DNA of 64,000 bases. Origin: Glandiceps talaboti (lineage: Eukaryota; Hemichordata; Enteropneusta; Spengelidae). Below the pieces are notes generated by a model that saw only the letters and a list, made by a program, of their open reading frames with translations, did no database searches and was not told the DNA's origin. Location of the stretch: the NCBI RefSeq assembly GCF_964340395.1, contig NC_135552.1, positions 20,023,181 through 20,087,180 on the forward strand, written 5' to 3'. Below, one piece after another: positions 1 to 15,600 of the stretch. The stretch's first letter is position 1, and each line of letters begins with the position of its first letter. Both the position numbers and the translations under genes were made by a program.

Positions 1-586
1 CAACTTAATATTTATATCAAAGATGTGCAGAGTGGTCAACGTGGCAGTGTAATATGGTCAAGACAATGTAAGTATATTGTGTATTCAATACAGTATGGAT
101 GATGTTCATGTTTTGCATAACTCCAGCATGCACATGTGGAAGTGGTGAGACCGCTTGAATTTGATTTCAATACTTAAAATTACAGTAAAATATTATGTTA
201 TAAACAATGTAGAGTTATGACATCATATGTTAATTAATACAAGTGTGTTGGAAATTTATGACCAGTACTTGACATGAATAGTGCTGTGAATGTGACTTGC
301 CAGATCACATCATCGTGTTGTATTTTTGTACCTTTTTGTATCTAGAATATTGCATACTTATGCAACTATAGACAATTGCATGTTAAAATTTTCCATTGTG
401 TTTCGATAAAATTAATAATTTTCTCATTTTCAGATGACCAAGGAAACCGATGGCACTTTGCACAAATCACAGTGTATTCCCCTCAAGATTATCAAATATC
501 CATTGAAGGTGTTTGTGGACCTGACTCCAAGGGTGATATTGCCATTGATGATGTGATCTTTATACTGGGAACATGTCCAGATGAAG
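1..586 (+). CDS. MAM domain 1, C-terminal half (unit 1, module a)
   Basis: Exons 1..67 (cut by the window edge) and 434..586. The first reads [14 protein letters not shown]...VIWSRQ and the second starts [10 protein letters not shown] and ends in the MAM terminus [10 protein letters not shown]...GTCPDEG. The donor GTAAGT at 68 and acceptor TTTTCAG before 434 join in phase 1. The equivalent exons in unit 2 are 16,674..16,886 (3' part) and 17,023..17,175. The intron is about 230 bases longer than its copy in unit 2, the extra part lying near 159-390, so there was an insertion here or a deletion there. The missing N-terminal half must lie just upstream of the window. Confidence 0.88.
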
Positions 587-620
587 GTAGAATATGTCTA
601 TGAATCAATACTTATGTAGA

Positions 621-687
<67 letters not shown>

Positions 688-3600
688 AACACGCACACAC
701 AATACATACACAAACACACGTGTGTACCCATGCACAGAGACACACACATATGTACAGACATGTAGATGATAAATACACAATGTACATAGCACACAAAGGC
801 ATACATATCATTACGCATGCACGCAGACAGAAAGCCACACTTGCCCATATGCATGTATTGCACATACTACATTTGACAGGCATAAATGCATGTATACTAA
901 ACTTATTACAGATATGCTTTTATCCATGCCCAGACACACATCCAAGTGTGCTGGAATTTGCAAATGAAGACAACATAAAACTTGTGTTCCAGTAAACCAA
1001 ATAAAAAATTCTCATTAAACTGTTGATTAAGTTTGATTGTGTAGATAAAATATTATAAATGTTGCAATCATGTCCAGCTGCCATTCATGTTTTCCAGTCA
1101 TTCTTCAATTATATAAGATGGGGACAACTTGTGTATATTAAGTAAATTTGAAAGGTCACAGTGAAAGTTCATTGCTTGACATTTGACCTCTATTTATGCT
1201 GCTACCAATTAGGCCACTGTGACTTTGAAACTAACCTGTGTGGATGGCAGAATGTACCTGACACCATAGATGACTTTGATTGGATGTGGAACAGTGGTGG
1301 ACTACCCAGTGCCTTTACAGGACCTAGTACTGATCATACAACTGGTACTAGTGATGGTAAGTATGATGACAATCAAACTGTACTGTACCTTACCACATAC
1401 CAATTGTAATATTCTAGATGGAGTGAAATATTGAATATTAATTGTTTAAAAGACAATTTAGGAAATTAAACTTAAGATAAGTTGGTCAGAATCATAATTC
1501 GGATTTTGTAGACATTTTGAGCATTTTAATACAAATAGTTTGTTGCCAAGTTACCACATACTGTGACCACTGATATTTATTATTTTGTCTATATAGGATG
1601 GTATGTATTTGTTCCAACAATTCAGTCTGCAGAGTTTGGTACCAGAGGTGATTTAGTCAGTGAACACTTTGAACCACAACAGTCATGTCTTGAATTTTAT
1701 TACTACATGGAAGGTCAAGGTGAGTACATCCAAAATTATCAACACTTCGAACAACAGACCGATGTGTTCACTGTCTTAATTTTATAATTGCCTACATGGA
1801 TTTAGTACACTATAGATTTAAACAAATGCAAATAAATGAAAGTGGAAAGTCCCCAAAAAGGAAATAAATCTTCATTTCTGTAACCATTTTTTATTTCACC
1901 ATCAGATGACAAAGAACTACTGATTTATCAGATAGAGAGTGAGAATCCTGACAGTAGAGAATTGATATTCAGTAGATCTGGTAACCAAGGACAAAATTGG
2001 ATTCAAGGACAAGCTAACGTCTACAGTAGTGTCGAATTCCAGGTACAGGACATTCAGCTACTCACACAAAGCTAACTTAAGACAAATACATCATGCAAAT
2101 TAACTCTGTATCTCTTGTGACACTTGGTGTCTGAAAATTGAAAATTGAAATAGATCTAAAAATCACAAGTGTCTTTTGGGCCATACATGTAGCCAAATTC
2201 TAAGTCAATATCTTTATTTCAAATGTCATCCTACAATGTGCTTGTTAAATTTTTAATGTTCTACATCATAGTACATGTAGATTTAAAGAAAAGAGTGAAA
2301 CTGGCAGATACCCTAATTTTTTACTGTTATCTGAATTCTATTTTATATACATCTAATATTGTTTGTCTGTTTGATAAAATATTTGAGGGCCTCAATGGAA
2401 AGAAGTGTGTCAATTACTTTTAGTACTGTAACATTGACTTGAGCTTTCCGTAATAGATACCTTGTACATTGTATAGTTATAAAGTAACCAGTTATCAATA
2501 CAGTAATTATGATTGGTATTTACAGGTCACTTTGATGTGTCAAAAATAAATGAGTGCCAATTTTTTATTTCAGTTTGTATTTGAGGCACATGCCAATGAT
2601 ATTGGTGGATCTGATGATGTTGGTTATATAGCTTTAGATGATATTGCATTATTACCAGATCAGATTTGTCATGGTAGGTATATGTATATAAGAACACCCT
2701 GGTTTTTCTCTGTAGGATTTGTTGCTCACATATTGTTCAGTCATAATGGCTAAGTACATTCCACATTTCATAATTGTTTTGCATGACTTGTTATAGTAAT
2801 GCATGCACACTATTATAGGATAGCATTAGCTTTCAAGTAGTAGGACATATCATTCTATGAAATTATAGCTAAAAAGAGAAGGAGATTATAAAAGCAGTAT
2901 TTTCGCTAAGGGTGATAAGTAGGTAAAATTTACCAGGGTTCCCATGTCATTTTACCTGGGTTCCCAAACAAAATTACCATAAACTCTGTTGGGAAACATT
3001 GCTATGTTTACTCCTTTCTCCCTTGGGTTCCCAACCCTAGCAAAAACTCTGGAAAGTATGAATTTAATTTCCTAATTATTAAACATTGAATATAGTCTGA
3101 CAAAGGCATGAAAGGCTTCATTTTCAAGATGTACAACCATAATTGTGTTATGCATGACGCATCCTCTTGTACATACTCTTAAACTTACATGAACAAAATT
3201 TAATGTTATAGTTATACAGCGGATGCAGAATCTAAAGTTATTAAATTGAAACCACACTGCAAGTTGGGACTTCAAACATCATTATCTATTTTATTTGTAC
3301 TTACACACTGAAAACAATTTGAAAAGTGTTTTTTGAGGCCTTCAAGTGGTAATTTTGATTTTTGTTTCCCCAGATATACCCAGTACAACTACTAGTGAGC
3401 CACCTACTCCAGAACCAACACAACCTCCAAGTCAGTGGGATTGTAACTTTGAGGATGGTTGGTGTTCATGGTTCAATGAAGAGAATGGTGGTCTCAGTGG
3501 AGATGACCTTGACTGGACAAGACAACAGGGCAGTCAAGGTCGATCTAATACTGGTCCACCAGCTGATCATACACTAGGAACCAAAGATGGTTAGTATTTG

Positions 3601-6600
3601 GAAGAAAGTTTGGTATATTGATTTGTTTCAAATATTACTTAAAAATCTTTGTGTATAATATATACAGCTTTCTATAATTTGCTATCATATTATTTTTAAA
3701 TGGGAAATGTTTCTTAATCATCCCAAAATGAAATTTGTGTTTTTATGCCCCAGAACACTTGTATGATCAATTTACTATTAGTTTATGCATACTTTAAATT
3801 ACAACATCCCAGAATGAAGTTTGTATCTTTTTTTGTGTTAGGAGCAATTACTAAGTACAATGTATATTGCTGTTTGAATTCATAGATGATCATTTGAATA
3901 TACCTTTATCTTCCCTAAGGTTGGTATGTGTATCTGGATTCCTTGACTATAACATTACCAATACCAATTTTTTCATCATATGCAAATCTGCAAAGTGCAC
4001 CTGTACCAAGTCTGGCCGGAGGTAGATGTCTTACATTCTGGTATCACATGTATGGTCAACATGTAGACACTTTCTCTGTCAAATACCGTAGTGGCATTTT
4101 GAATACACTGAGTAAGTATTACTGTTACTGTAAATATATCATTTAAACTTTTTGTAATTACACAGATGTATTATGCCATATTTTGTAGTTTAGTGTCAAA
4201 CTATACGTCTCGATACAAATTTCAATAAAAAGAATATTTCTGAATTAATGTTTTGTGCAGGTGATGCTGTCTGGATCCGTGATGGAACCCAAGGTCATGA
4301 ATGGCAGTACGGCCAAGTTCACCTGGATGAAAACAATGAAATCAGTTATGTCTTCCAAGCCAATGCTAGTCAGTTATTTCAAGGTGACATTGCACTTGAT
4401 GATATTAAAGTACTTGATGGAGATTGTCCACCTTTAGGTGAGTAAAGCAGCATGTGTTCTAAAGATTTCACTTCTGATGAATACAAACAGAATATAAAGA
4501 TTATGGGATTCTATTGAGAGGATGAAGATGTGGTATTTGAGGTAATTTGTTTTCTTCTAGATTACTGTGACTTCGAGAGTGCAGATATTTGTGGCTATGT
4601 TGAGGATGACACTGGTGACTTTGACTGGATCCGTGGAAGTGGTAACTCTGAAGAACATACAGATGGAACAGGACCAGACTTTGATCACACATACGGCACT
4701 GAGTGGGGTAAGACCAGCTTTAAATATGCAACAAAAGCATTTTGATTTACATGTGCTATGCCAAATTGTGATTTAAATGGAAATTGCCTTACAGTTGTGG
4801 GTGTTCCAGTGGACTCCAAAGCCTTGGACTTAGCAAGGGTCCACTCTATTCCATCTATGTTGATTTTTGATAGTGATACTTGATGATACAAAACAACATC
4901 CATGTATACTATCTTCAAATAAAGTTATCAGAAAAGACTAGTCTAAGAGTTTATGTGTTTATCCTATTTTGCTGAAAGATACACTGGTCTACCCTTCCAG
5001 TATGTAAATGGCATGTACTTCTTTTTTATTTATTTTTTGTTCTTTTGTAAGTAAACAATATTTCCATTTATCCTTGCAAATGAAACACAATTCCTACCTA
5101 TATTTACATCAAGTCTTTTACTCAATGATCTAAAAATCAATCTCGGTGATGTACAAATATTTTGGAAAAAAAACAACCATACAGGTGGAGCATCATCCTG
5201 TCCAGACTGTCTTTACTAAGTTCTACTGTAAATTATTTGTTTACTTGTGTCATCTTCTCATTTCTACATCTACCTGTCTTTTAATGTAGGCATTTCTGTA
5301 GGATTTGATGTAACCTTTATCTTACAGGTCACTACATGTATGCTGATGCTAGTAGTCAAATTGCTGGAGATAAGGCACGTCTGCTCAGTCCCTTGTATAG
5401 ACCTGCACTGGTTAAATGTCTTCATTTCTGGTATCACATGCAAGGTAAATGTTTTATGTGGATTGATTGAATGATATGTAGTGATTAAATGATTTATATG
5501 GAATATCAATTATTGAAATAAGGATCATTGAAAATGAATGAAACTGAAAAGAAATTAATAAATAATTTAAAATTAAATGACTGTTTATCAATAATTACTT
5601 TCACATCTCATTGATTTACTCTGTCCTGTAATAAGCCATAGCCTATATTAGTTGTTAAAACATATTAAATACATCATGTGGGAGGAATTATCAGTTAAAC
5701 TGTCATAGATTCATAGATTTATTCTGACTTTACGCCTAGCTGGCCTCTACTGTCAGCTCTGTGCTAACTTAATCATGAGGTTCCTGTGTACTACGTTGGA
5801 TTCTAATATTCACTATTACCCTAATTTATATTTGTTACAGGTGACATTGTTGGTTCCCTAAACGTATACATCAAACAAGGCGATGTGCTAGGTAGTCCAC
5901 TGTGGACGCAAACAGGGAATAAGGGGGAGTTCTGGCATGCAGGAACAGTGGATTACTCGTCAGGCATAGACCAATACAGTGTAGTGTTTGAAGCAGATAT
6001 TGGTGCTAGTGCAGTTGGTGACATTGCTATAGATGATGTACAGATTATTGATCATGCTTGCCAATTAGATGGTAAGTAGTGATGATTAACTACATTTCAG
6101 TCTGATTGCTTCTCTGGTAGTTGTCACCTGACAGTCAGGTGACTACATTGTTTGTGTCACCTGACAGTAGATATATTATACATAGGTAGACTATGATAGG
6201 GGAAAGGTTATGATCAGCATTTCATTCTCGTATGTTGATGGATTCTGATCATGTTGCTCCCATGAATAAGGTCAACAGGTATTTGTCATTCTGATGAGGA
6301 TCATTGACCAGGACAAATGTTGGAGTTCACTACTTCTTTACAAAAATGATCAAAATGAATATTTATGATATGAACTCTGTTTTTATTAGGAACATGTAAT
6401 TTTGAGCGTAGTATGTGTACATGGACCAATTCACCCAGAGAAGATGAGTTTGATTGGGTACGATACAGTGGTAGTACATCTTTGTATGGTTTCCTTGATC
6501 TGAGTGGACCTTCATGGGATCATACTCTAGGCACAGAACATGGTAAGCTGAGAAGCGATAAATGTAACAACAGTCAAGTTTATATTCTGACTTGCAGATG

Positions 6601-9600
6601 GTGTTTTAAAATGTAAAAAGATGATAACACCAAACAAAGAAGATAGATTGGGAAAAATAAGGCCATTTCCATTTAGCTGATTTTGCAAAATATGACAAAT
6701 TGATTACTGCTGCAAGAAAGAAGAAAAATTGTTTTAATGTGATGATTACTGTCAAAGCTGATGTTGAAAAATGTGACAAATAATGGTGTGTCATGCAATG
6801 ATGATATGTGTTGTAGAGAATGTCATTAGTCACAAAATGATGTACAAGAACAATTGACATGCCATTAGATGTAATGTTGCACTATGGAATCAAATAACAT
6901 TATGTCATTCTCCATAAACTATAACTTGCTAGAAATTTCACACTCTTTTGTCATGTAATCTCTACACAGGTTACTACATGTTACTGGATACTACCATAGG
7001 AGATGCTGAAGGCTATACTGCTATGCTGTACTCAGAGTCATTCCAACCTGGTCAACGATGTTTTGGATTCTGGTATCATATGTATGGAAATAATGTTGGA
7101 ACTTTGGAGGTCGGTCAATATTTTATTTCATCAGAAAAATATTTTGGTGGTTAAAGTTTTTGTTAATTGGTAAATCATTGCAAGACAAAAGCCGAACTGT
7201 TCACCTTCTTCAGTCATATCATTGTAGTGCCATTCACCAATTACTCTACTATGCTCTTATACCTAATGTTAGTCTCTTTTCATCAAATTGTGTACAATGT
7301 GCACTGCATACTTTAATCATTGTAATAGGAACATGATGATTAATAAATTATGATAATATCTTGTTTTATATCAGGTTATCCTGCGTGAGGAGAAAGAAAC
7401 AGGAAATGGTGAGAATCCAGACACTGTATTATGGCAACTAGAAGGAGACCAAGGAGATGTGTGGAGATTCCATGATGTAGCTATCTCCTCTGCTAGCTAT
7501 TTTATTGTAAGTATCTGATCTTTGAAAATCTCCACTTGTACACGACATGGTCTATATAATATGAATATTTGAATAAAGGCACAGTGAGTAATAGGAAATG
7601 TATTTCAGGGCCATCTGTTATAGCTTTATTAAACAACTTATTTTCTCATCCTAGTCTGAGATGACCATTACAGATATTAGATCGGATCGCACACTGGCTT
7701 ACAACCAACTTTATAGCTCTACCAAACACTTTAACATCGTAAACTATCAACTTTCTTATTCTTATATTTAGATTATCGTGAAAGGTACGGTAGGTGAAGG
7801 AATCCTAGGACAAGGTGATATTGCACTTGATGATACATTCACCATAGAGGGCGCATGTCCATCTCCTACACCACCACCTCCATTTGTGTGTGGTGATGGC
7901 ACTGAGATTGGATTTCAACAAGTGTGTAATTGGGAAGAAGACTGTGATGATGGATCTGATGAAGTCAATTGTGGTAATTGAATGTTAAATCTTAGTTGAA
8001 GAAATTCAGGACAATTTGCTTACTTTAACTAGATAAATATCAAATACATAATGTATAAAGAGGACATTTGTAGACCTCATCTCTGCACCATTGTTTGAAT
8101 GCATGATCAGATGAAATGAATTATGGTAAGAAAACGTAAACATGGGGAGTGTTGATGACTTCATTCAATTATAAGTCATCAGTTAATTATAAGTCAACTA
8201 TATGAATGTGTGATAATCAGATAACTTGAACAGAGTTTTTATAAGAATTCATTGTAGATTAGCTATTCATTGAAGAGAAGTGTATTTTAGGATTCTGGTT
8301 AACTACAAAATTTGAAATGTTTATCACAACTGAACAGAGAGTTTCAGTAGGGTCCATGAGTCAGTGGTTGGATAGGTGGTTGGATGGGTGTGTGTGTGTG
8401 TGGATTGATAGATGGAAGGAAGGCACAGTAATGGCTGATTCTCACACATGCGTATAGTGTTGTCAACAGCCTGCCGTACCAATTATCTCTGTAATTTTTT
8501 CATCAGGTGAATGTACATTTGAAGATGACCAATGTGGATATGAAGATCTAAGTCGTGATTCAGTGTACACCTGGGTGAGAGATCGCAATGGTACAGAAAC
8601 ATCACAAACAGGTCCTCAATATGACCATACTAGAGGTGATGAGTATGGTGAGTTGAAATAAAACATTACTGTATATAGATCTAAGTCGTGATTCAGTGTA
8701 CACCTGGGTGAGAGATCGCAATGGTACAGAAACATCACAAACAGGTCCTCAATATGACCATACTAGAGGTGATGAGTATGGTAAGTTGGAATGAAAACGA
8801 AGTGTTCTCCCATAGAATTTTTTTCACAGTAGGGCTCAGAGACAAATGACTTTCTTTCAGTGTGACTAGAATTATGGGGACATGTTGACTCCTACATATG
8901 TCACATTTTGCTCAATTTCATTTCATTTTTTTTTAAGATTTGACAATGTTATTTTCATTCAATCCATGACATATCTATATATGCTATGTGTTTTGTTCCT
9001 ATAGGCTACTATATGGCAGTTGAAGCACAGGATGGTAATGCACTGAGCAGAGCTGCACTTCAAAGTCCTTTGTTGAAAGAAACTGGTGCTCACTGTGAGA
9101 TAGAATTCTGGTACCACATGTATGGAGAAAGTAAGAATGTTTTCTTGTACTAGGGTACTGAAACTACACACCCAGCCTTGTACAACTCAGTGATGTCTTC
9201 TAAAATAAATAAATATTATCAGATATACAGGGTATTGGCATATCTCAATCTGTACATAACTATTGTCTGTGACTTTGTGTTTGACACTGTGCAATCACAT
9301 CTCTGCAGCAGTATATGAGCAAGGGTCTGTTTCCACTGTGTGCATCTTTCCAATATGAATTATTCTATAACTTTATAAGCTGTATTAAAATGCAAGAAGA
9401 GTCAACATGTAAAACAGCATTAAATTATTAATTCCTTTGATACCATTATTGTCTGGAGGCAACCACATCAGTTAGAAACTTCAAACCAATATCTTTCTTT
9501 TGGTGGTGTTTTGAGACAACATTTGTCTGGTTATGTTTATAATGGCAACAATTAGATACAGAATCAAATTATATTGAAAGCAGTATATGAAGAATGTGAA

Positions 9601-12600
9601 TACCATACAGAATGAATCACCCACTTGTGGCCAATATAGAATTCCTGTTTCTTAACTGTAGTATACATACTTATCCATGTTAATGTATTCATTTGATCTA
9701 CAGACATTGGTTTCTTAAATGTTCACATCGCTAGAAGCGGTGTCTTGTCTCGTTTCTGGCATCTCCAAGGAAACCAAGGAGATGAATGGAGGAGAGGAGT
9801 GGTTGGACTTGGACGAGTCAATACCGATTTCTTGGTGAGGATGTTTACTACAATTATAGAACAACTTGTTACTTTATTGAATAGATAAAGTCAAAATAAC
9901 TTACCTTGCTAAAATCAAGTTTACAATTATAACTTTCCTCCTTATTATTATCATTTTGCTATAATGCCCTCTATTTGGTGAATACCTCTATTGGTCATGT
10001 GACACTACATATGTGTAGATTTTTGTAGTCTTGGTTTCCCAGACTCACCACTGGAGGCTCCATTTCTGAATGCCCATGAAGAACCTTGGAAATCAGTTTC
10101 TCATCAGTGTACATTGTAGTCCAGGACTAAACAACAATGACAATTTTCAAAAGTGTTATTGCATGACCTCTGAAAAATGTTACACAAGTGTTGAAAATTA
10201 TCTGAATTATTTGTCACCCAATCAGTAGCCATGATCACAGACAGCAGTCATTCTCAGCTGCAAAGAATTAGTAAAAAACAAGTAGTAATAACTGGTACCT
10301 GATTGTATTCTTACAGATAAGGTTTGATGCATCAAGGAGCTTTGATAGGTATGGTGATATTGCTATTGATGATGTAGAGATGATCAATTGTCAAATGCCA
10401 GGTTAGTATTTCCCCCCCTCCCCCAATATTTTGTCAAATGCCAGGTTATTATCCATCCTTCCAATTATTTTGTCAAATGCTAGGTTAGTATCCCCCTTCT
10501 ACCCATATTAATTAGATGTATATGGTGATATTGCTGTTCATGATGTTTGAATTAGCACAAACCCTAGTACACCACACTTTACATACTAAGGTGCAGACTA
10601 AAACTATTGTGGCAACATGTTGATACAACAGTAATAAGATATTGAATGGATGTTGGTTTAATGTTTACACTATGGTGAATCGCACAACAGAAGAACTGCC
10701 ATCACCCACTTGTGTAATCTACCACATTGAAGAACAATATATTCAGTTTGCGTCTATCTGTAAGCCCAAGGCTGGATTACCAGACTTAGTGTCATTTTTA
10801 AGACCGGTATGATATATACATGTAGTGATCAATTGTGACATGGTAAGCTGACTTGTGCATGATAAGATGTCATAAATCTCCTTGATGATGGTGATGTTAA
10901 CAATGTATGGTATTTAAAGGTATCACGCAAGACAAAGTATAAACTGATATTTTGGTTTGATCATTGTAGAAATAAAGGAGCAATGTGATATAGATGAAAT
11001 TCAATGTGACCGTGGAAGCTGTGTACAACAGTATCAGATTTGTGATGGAACAGATGATTGTGGTGATGCATCAGATGAATCCCCTGAAGCTTGTGGTATG
11101 TAACCTTGGGTTTTTGCTCTTGTATCCTGAGGCTCTTACATGTATCCTGAAGCTCTTAATACATGTACTTTGAAATGCTTTGAGTATTAAAACTAATATC
11201 CAGTAATTCTGAACATCAAATCTTAGGGTCACTGCAATTGCTTTTTAGTGTACATCACAGATATACTTGATGTAGACACTCGGCATTGTGAGATTTGTAC
11301 CTGACTTCATCTTCAGTGCCTGTAATCCAGCAATTCTACATGAGGGTGTTTCATTGTTGATTAAGGGAATGTATTTTAGTGGTTTTAACTTGATAATAAA
11401 TTTAAATGATAAACAGTTTTCTGTAACAGTGACATCTGGACTACATTTCATTTTGTAGATGGGTATTCTGGGTGTTTCTTTGAGAACCTTTCTGTCAATG
11501 ATGGATGGTGTCAACTACAACGTATCTATTATAATGCTAATCCACCTCAACCAGACTCACACTTGGCAACATTTGATTGGTGGTTAGAGAATGGAGAACA
11601 AGGACTGATTGGTTCATTTACTGGGCCAGGACGTGATCATACAACGGGTACTGCCATTGGTCATTATGTGTATGCAGACAGTCGTATTCCACGTAGAGCT
11701 GGAGATGTGGCATTGTTTAGGAGTCAAAATTATGTACCTGTAACCAATACAGACTGCCATGTAAGCTATTCACATGTTTCTTTCAACTTACGACATATGG
11801 TATCAATTTTAAATTTTGCTACATGCAGCTTTTTGTGACAGCTCTGGTACTCATAGCCCACAAGATAAAAGTGACAAACTCACAAACTCTTAGACTATTA
11901 GATCATTGTTCAGCTTCACATTATCAAAACATTAACTTTGTTGAAGTTTGTTCTTGCCCATCCTAATAGCACATTCACCAAATATTACTTGTGAGTCATA
12001 TTTACACCTTTTCCAAGTGACATGCAGGCTTTGTAAAGTTTGCTTGTTTCTACTGTTAGACATGTATTACCAATTTTAATAAATTTCTGTTCTTTACTTT
12101 GCAGTTGAGATTCTATTATCATATGATGGGACAAGCTATGGGAACATTAAACATCTATGTACGTACTTATGAAGGAACTATAGATGAAAATGACCTTGTA
12201 TGGACTAGAAGTGGTAACCATGGTGATATGTGGATCAGAGAGGAAATTGTGATTGACCAGGAATCAGAAAATTGGCAGGTATGGCAAGAGATGCAAAAGC
12301 TTTGTATAGTATAGTATGTCAGATAGCTGAGAGTATATGCCATAGATTTTATAGGGTATGGCATAATTGCATAGCTTTGATGTGTAGCAATAATTTAACT
12401 GTGTGGTATTATGAGTATGTTTACATGATTTGAAGTATAAAGACCCCATAAAAAATCATGGGTGTATAGTTTGGTTTCAAATTGGTATTTGATAAAAGAC
12501 GGCAATACTCCAATCACAACAGAAGTCCTTGATTGGAAAATGTGTCTTGTAAAGTAAATCTATACTTTGGAGAATCTGCATGCACTTGCTAGACATTAAT

Positions 12601-15600
12601 ACATTTACATGGATGTCTTAAGTCAAATGTTAGTAGTACTCAATCAATCAATCACATAATCAGTTGGTATATATACTTGTATACACTGGAAACTCTTACA
12701 ATACTACTTATTTATTTGATATCTAGATCCTATTTGAGGCCATTGTTGGATCTGGTCTCAGAGGATACATTGCCCTTGATGACATCACATTTACACCTGA
12801 CTGTGTGGTAACCACTGAACCACTACCAGTATATATAGCACCAACACCCACACCAACTCCATGTGATCCAGACTTCTACTGTGACAATGGTGTCTGTGTG
12901 GATATGTCTAAAGTTTGTGATTTCTATGATGACTGTGGAGACAACTCAGATGAAGCAGTCTGTGGTATGTATTCTTTACATGTCAACTTTTGTGTTACAG
13001 ACAGCTTTATATTGTATGTACAGAAATTAACAAAACTTTATTTTTCTTTTGAAAAGGTACATGTGACTTTGAAGATGGCCAGTGTGGTTGGTTTGATAAC
13101 AGCAATGGTGTCTACAGATGGGAACACTTCCAAGCTGGAAGCTCAGGGTCTATTTATGCCCCAATCACTGATGCAGCTGGTAGAGATGAAGGTAGGATTG
13201 CTCAGAGTCGATTTATGCTGCAGTCACTGATGCAGCTGGTAGAGATGAAGGTAGGAAAGCCCAGAGTCGATTTATGCCGCAGTCACTGATGCAGCTGGTA
13301 GAGATGAAGGTAGAATAGCTCAGAGTCTATTTATGTTGCAGTCACTGATGTACTTAGTAGAGATGAAAATAGGACTTTAAAAGTTAACTATATTTCATTT
13401 ATCAATCTTGTTACCATGACTCATGATTTTACTCATATCATCTACAATTATAGGTGGTTTCTACATTTGAACTTTCTTGATGTCTTTACTTTAGGTCACT
13501 ACATGTTGGTTGAAAGTGAGAACTCTGTTTTCTATCTGGGTGCATTCTTGGAATCTCCAGTACTTGGAGCTATGGGTTCTGCCTGTGAGATGGATTTCTG
13601 GTATCATTTACACGGAGACGATACTGGATCCATATTTGTGTATCTACAAAATGGAACAACATTTCAAGACCTTGCATTGTTGTTTACTGTGACTGGTGAC
13701 CAAGGCAATCAATGGCACCAAGCTAGGATAATGCTAGGTGGACACAGTGCAGGTTACAGGGTTGGTATATTACATAATGCTAGGTGGACACAGTGCAGGT
13801 TACAGGGTATAACACAATTGGCATACCCCAGGTTATTGCACATTGTCTAAATAATAAACATATCGTTAGCTGAGAACTAGAATTTAATCAATGCATACAA
13901 CATAATTTTGGTAAACTGAAAGCTTTAACTCCAAACTGTCAGTTTTGTTCACTGTGTGATAGATAGTGCTGTTAAGCAATTATGATCACATCACATATAG
14001 TATAGACAGTTTAGCAAGTTTAAGATACACTTCACATGTCAGTGAACAACCAGCTATCACCTTGCTCATGTGAACATTTCTATTATTTAAAGTAGATATT
14101 TTTTTTAATTTGTGATGTAAAAGATATAAATAATATATAATTTCAGATTGATATTGAGTCATACCCTGTACTTGGTACTATTACTGGTGATGCCAATGAT
14201 GCTGCAGTAGATGAGATTGAATTTATCAACTGTCATCCAGGGGATATTCCACCTCATGCTTACGGTAATGTACTATTGTCTGTAATGAACATATTCCATT
14301 GTTCAGCAATATCATTTGTTCTGTAGTCAAAATGAAAACCATAGTTATAGCTGTAATGTTTTGCTACTTTATTTTATTCTGTGAAGTTTACACCAGACTT
14401 TATCTGTAACATGTTTGTGACAATAATCTGTACAGTCTTGATAAAGGTTTTTGCAGACTGAGATTGTAGAGCAGAAGGGCCTGACTTTTTCGGGGCAATA
14501 AACTGTAGGCTTTGTGGTATGCACAGTGGAGCATTAAACTGGCATGGAAATATTATTTGAAGCACATAGTCACATGAATTAGTAGTGAAACATTATTTTA
14601 TGCACCAAAAACATAGAGATATTGAGACAAAACTCAAAGCCAGATCACTGAGCAAACGGATATTTACAAGCATACCACTTGCCATTTTTAGGCAAAGTGT
14701 GCCAGGACATGATGCAGAAAATGATTACGTGAGTTTGATGTGCATGCTGTACATTGAGTTACATTGGAAGTTATACTGAGTATATGATAAAATCTGTTAT
14801 ATTTCAATTAAAAACAAATTTTGTATTGTATTCTGCTCTACTACAGAGTTGACATGTGATTTTGAAGATGGTTGGTGTGGATGGATGCAGGCTCCAGCTT
14901 CAACAGATGAATTTGACTGGTATCTAGGTCCAGCTGGTGTTGCATCAGTAGAAACTGGTCCAGGTTATGATCATACAAACTTTGATGGTAGGTTCACCTC
15001 TGTCATTTTCATTATTTTGACAAACAATGTGATTGAGTTGTGAAACTCACATGTATTACTTTAGTTGTATTTGTAATATTGTGTTATTCAAAAAGGTAGG
15101 TTATTTCTGGAAATGTCTTACATGTTTGAGTTTACTTTTAATTATAGGTTCATACATCTTCATCAATACATCTGAAGCCAATGAAGGAGAGACAGCCAGA
15201 CTAACCACTTACCCACAAACTGATACCAGTGGTGAAGATTACTGTGTTAAGTTTTGGTATCACATGTATGGTCCACAAATCTACAGACTGAATATGTACA
15301 CACAACGTTTAGGATTTCCAGAACTGATGAGATGGACAAGATTCTATGACCAAGGAAATATGTGGAGAGAAGCACATAGAACATTTAACTTTGAGGGACA
15401 GTGGCAGGTAATAGGAAGATAAGCCAAGACCAGTTTACTGTGAATGGGTATCTGTTAATCTATAAACGTACCAAAATTTACTGAGATAAATTTTAATTTC
15501 CTCTAAATAATTCTTTGCTAATGTATCATGAGAATATTGCCTTTTCTTTATTGATGAGTCACTGTAAACTTTTGTACAACTTTTGTACAAATGTATTACT

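Noticed and set aside
594-995. 133-codon open frame rich in His/Thr and its Cys/Val-rich antisense frames
   Set aside because: They are translations of the CA microsatellite and CA-rich flank; there is no splice or domain support, and unit 2 does not keep them.
8677-8780. Second copy of a MAM exon as a genuine alternative exon
   Set aside because: It lacks a splice acceptor and the first ~40 bases including the CTFE start; treated as an exon-edge duplication.
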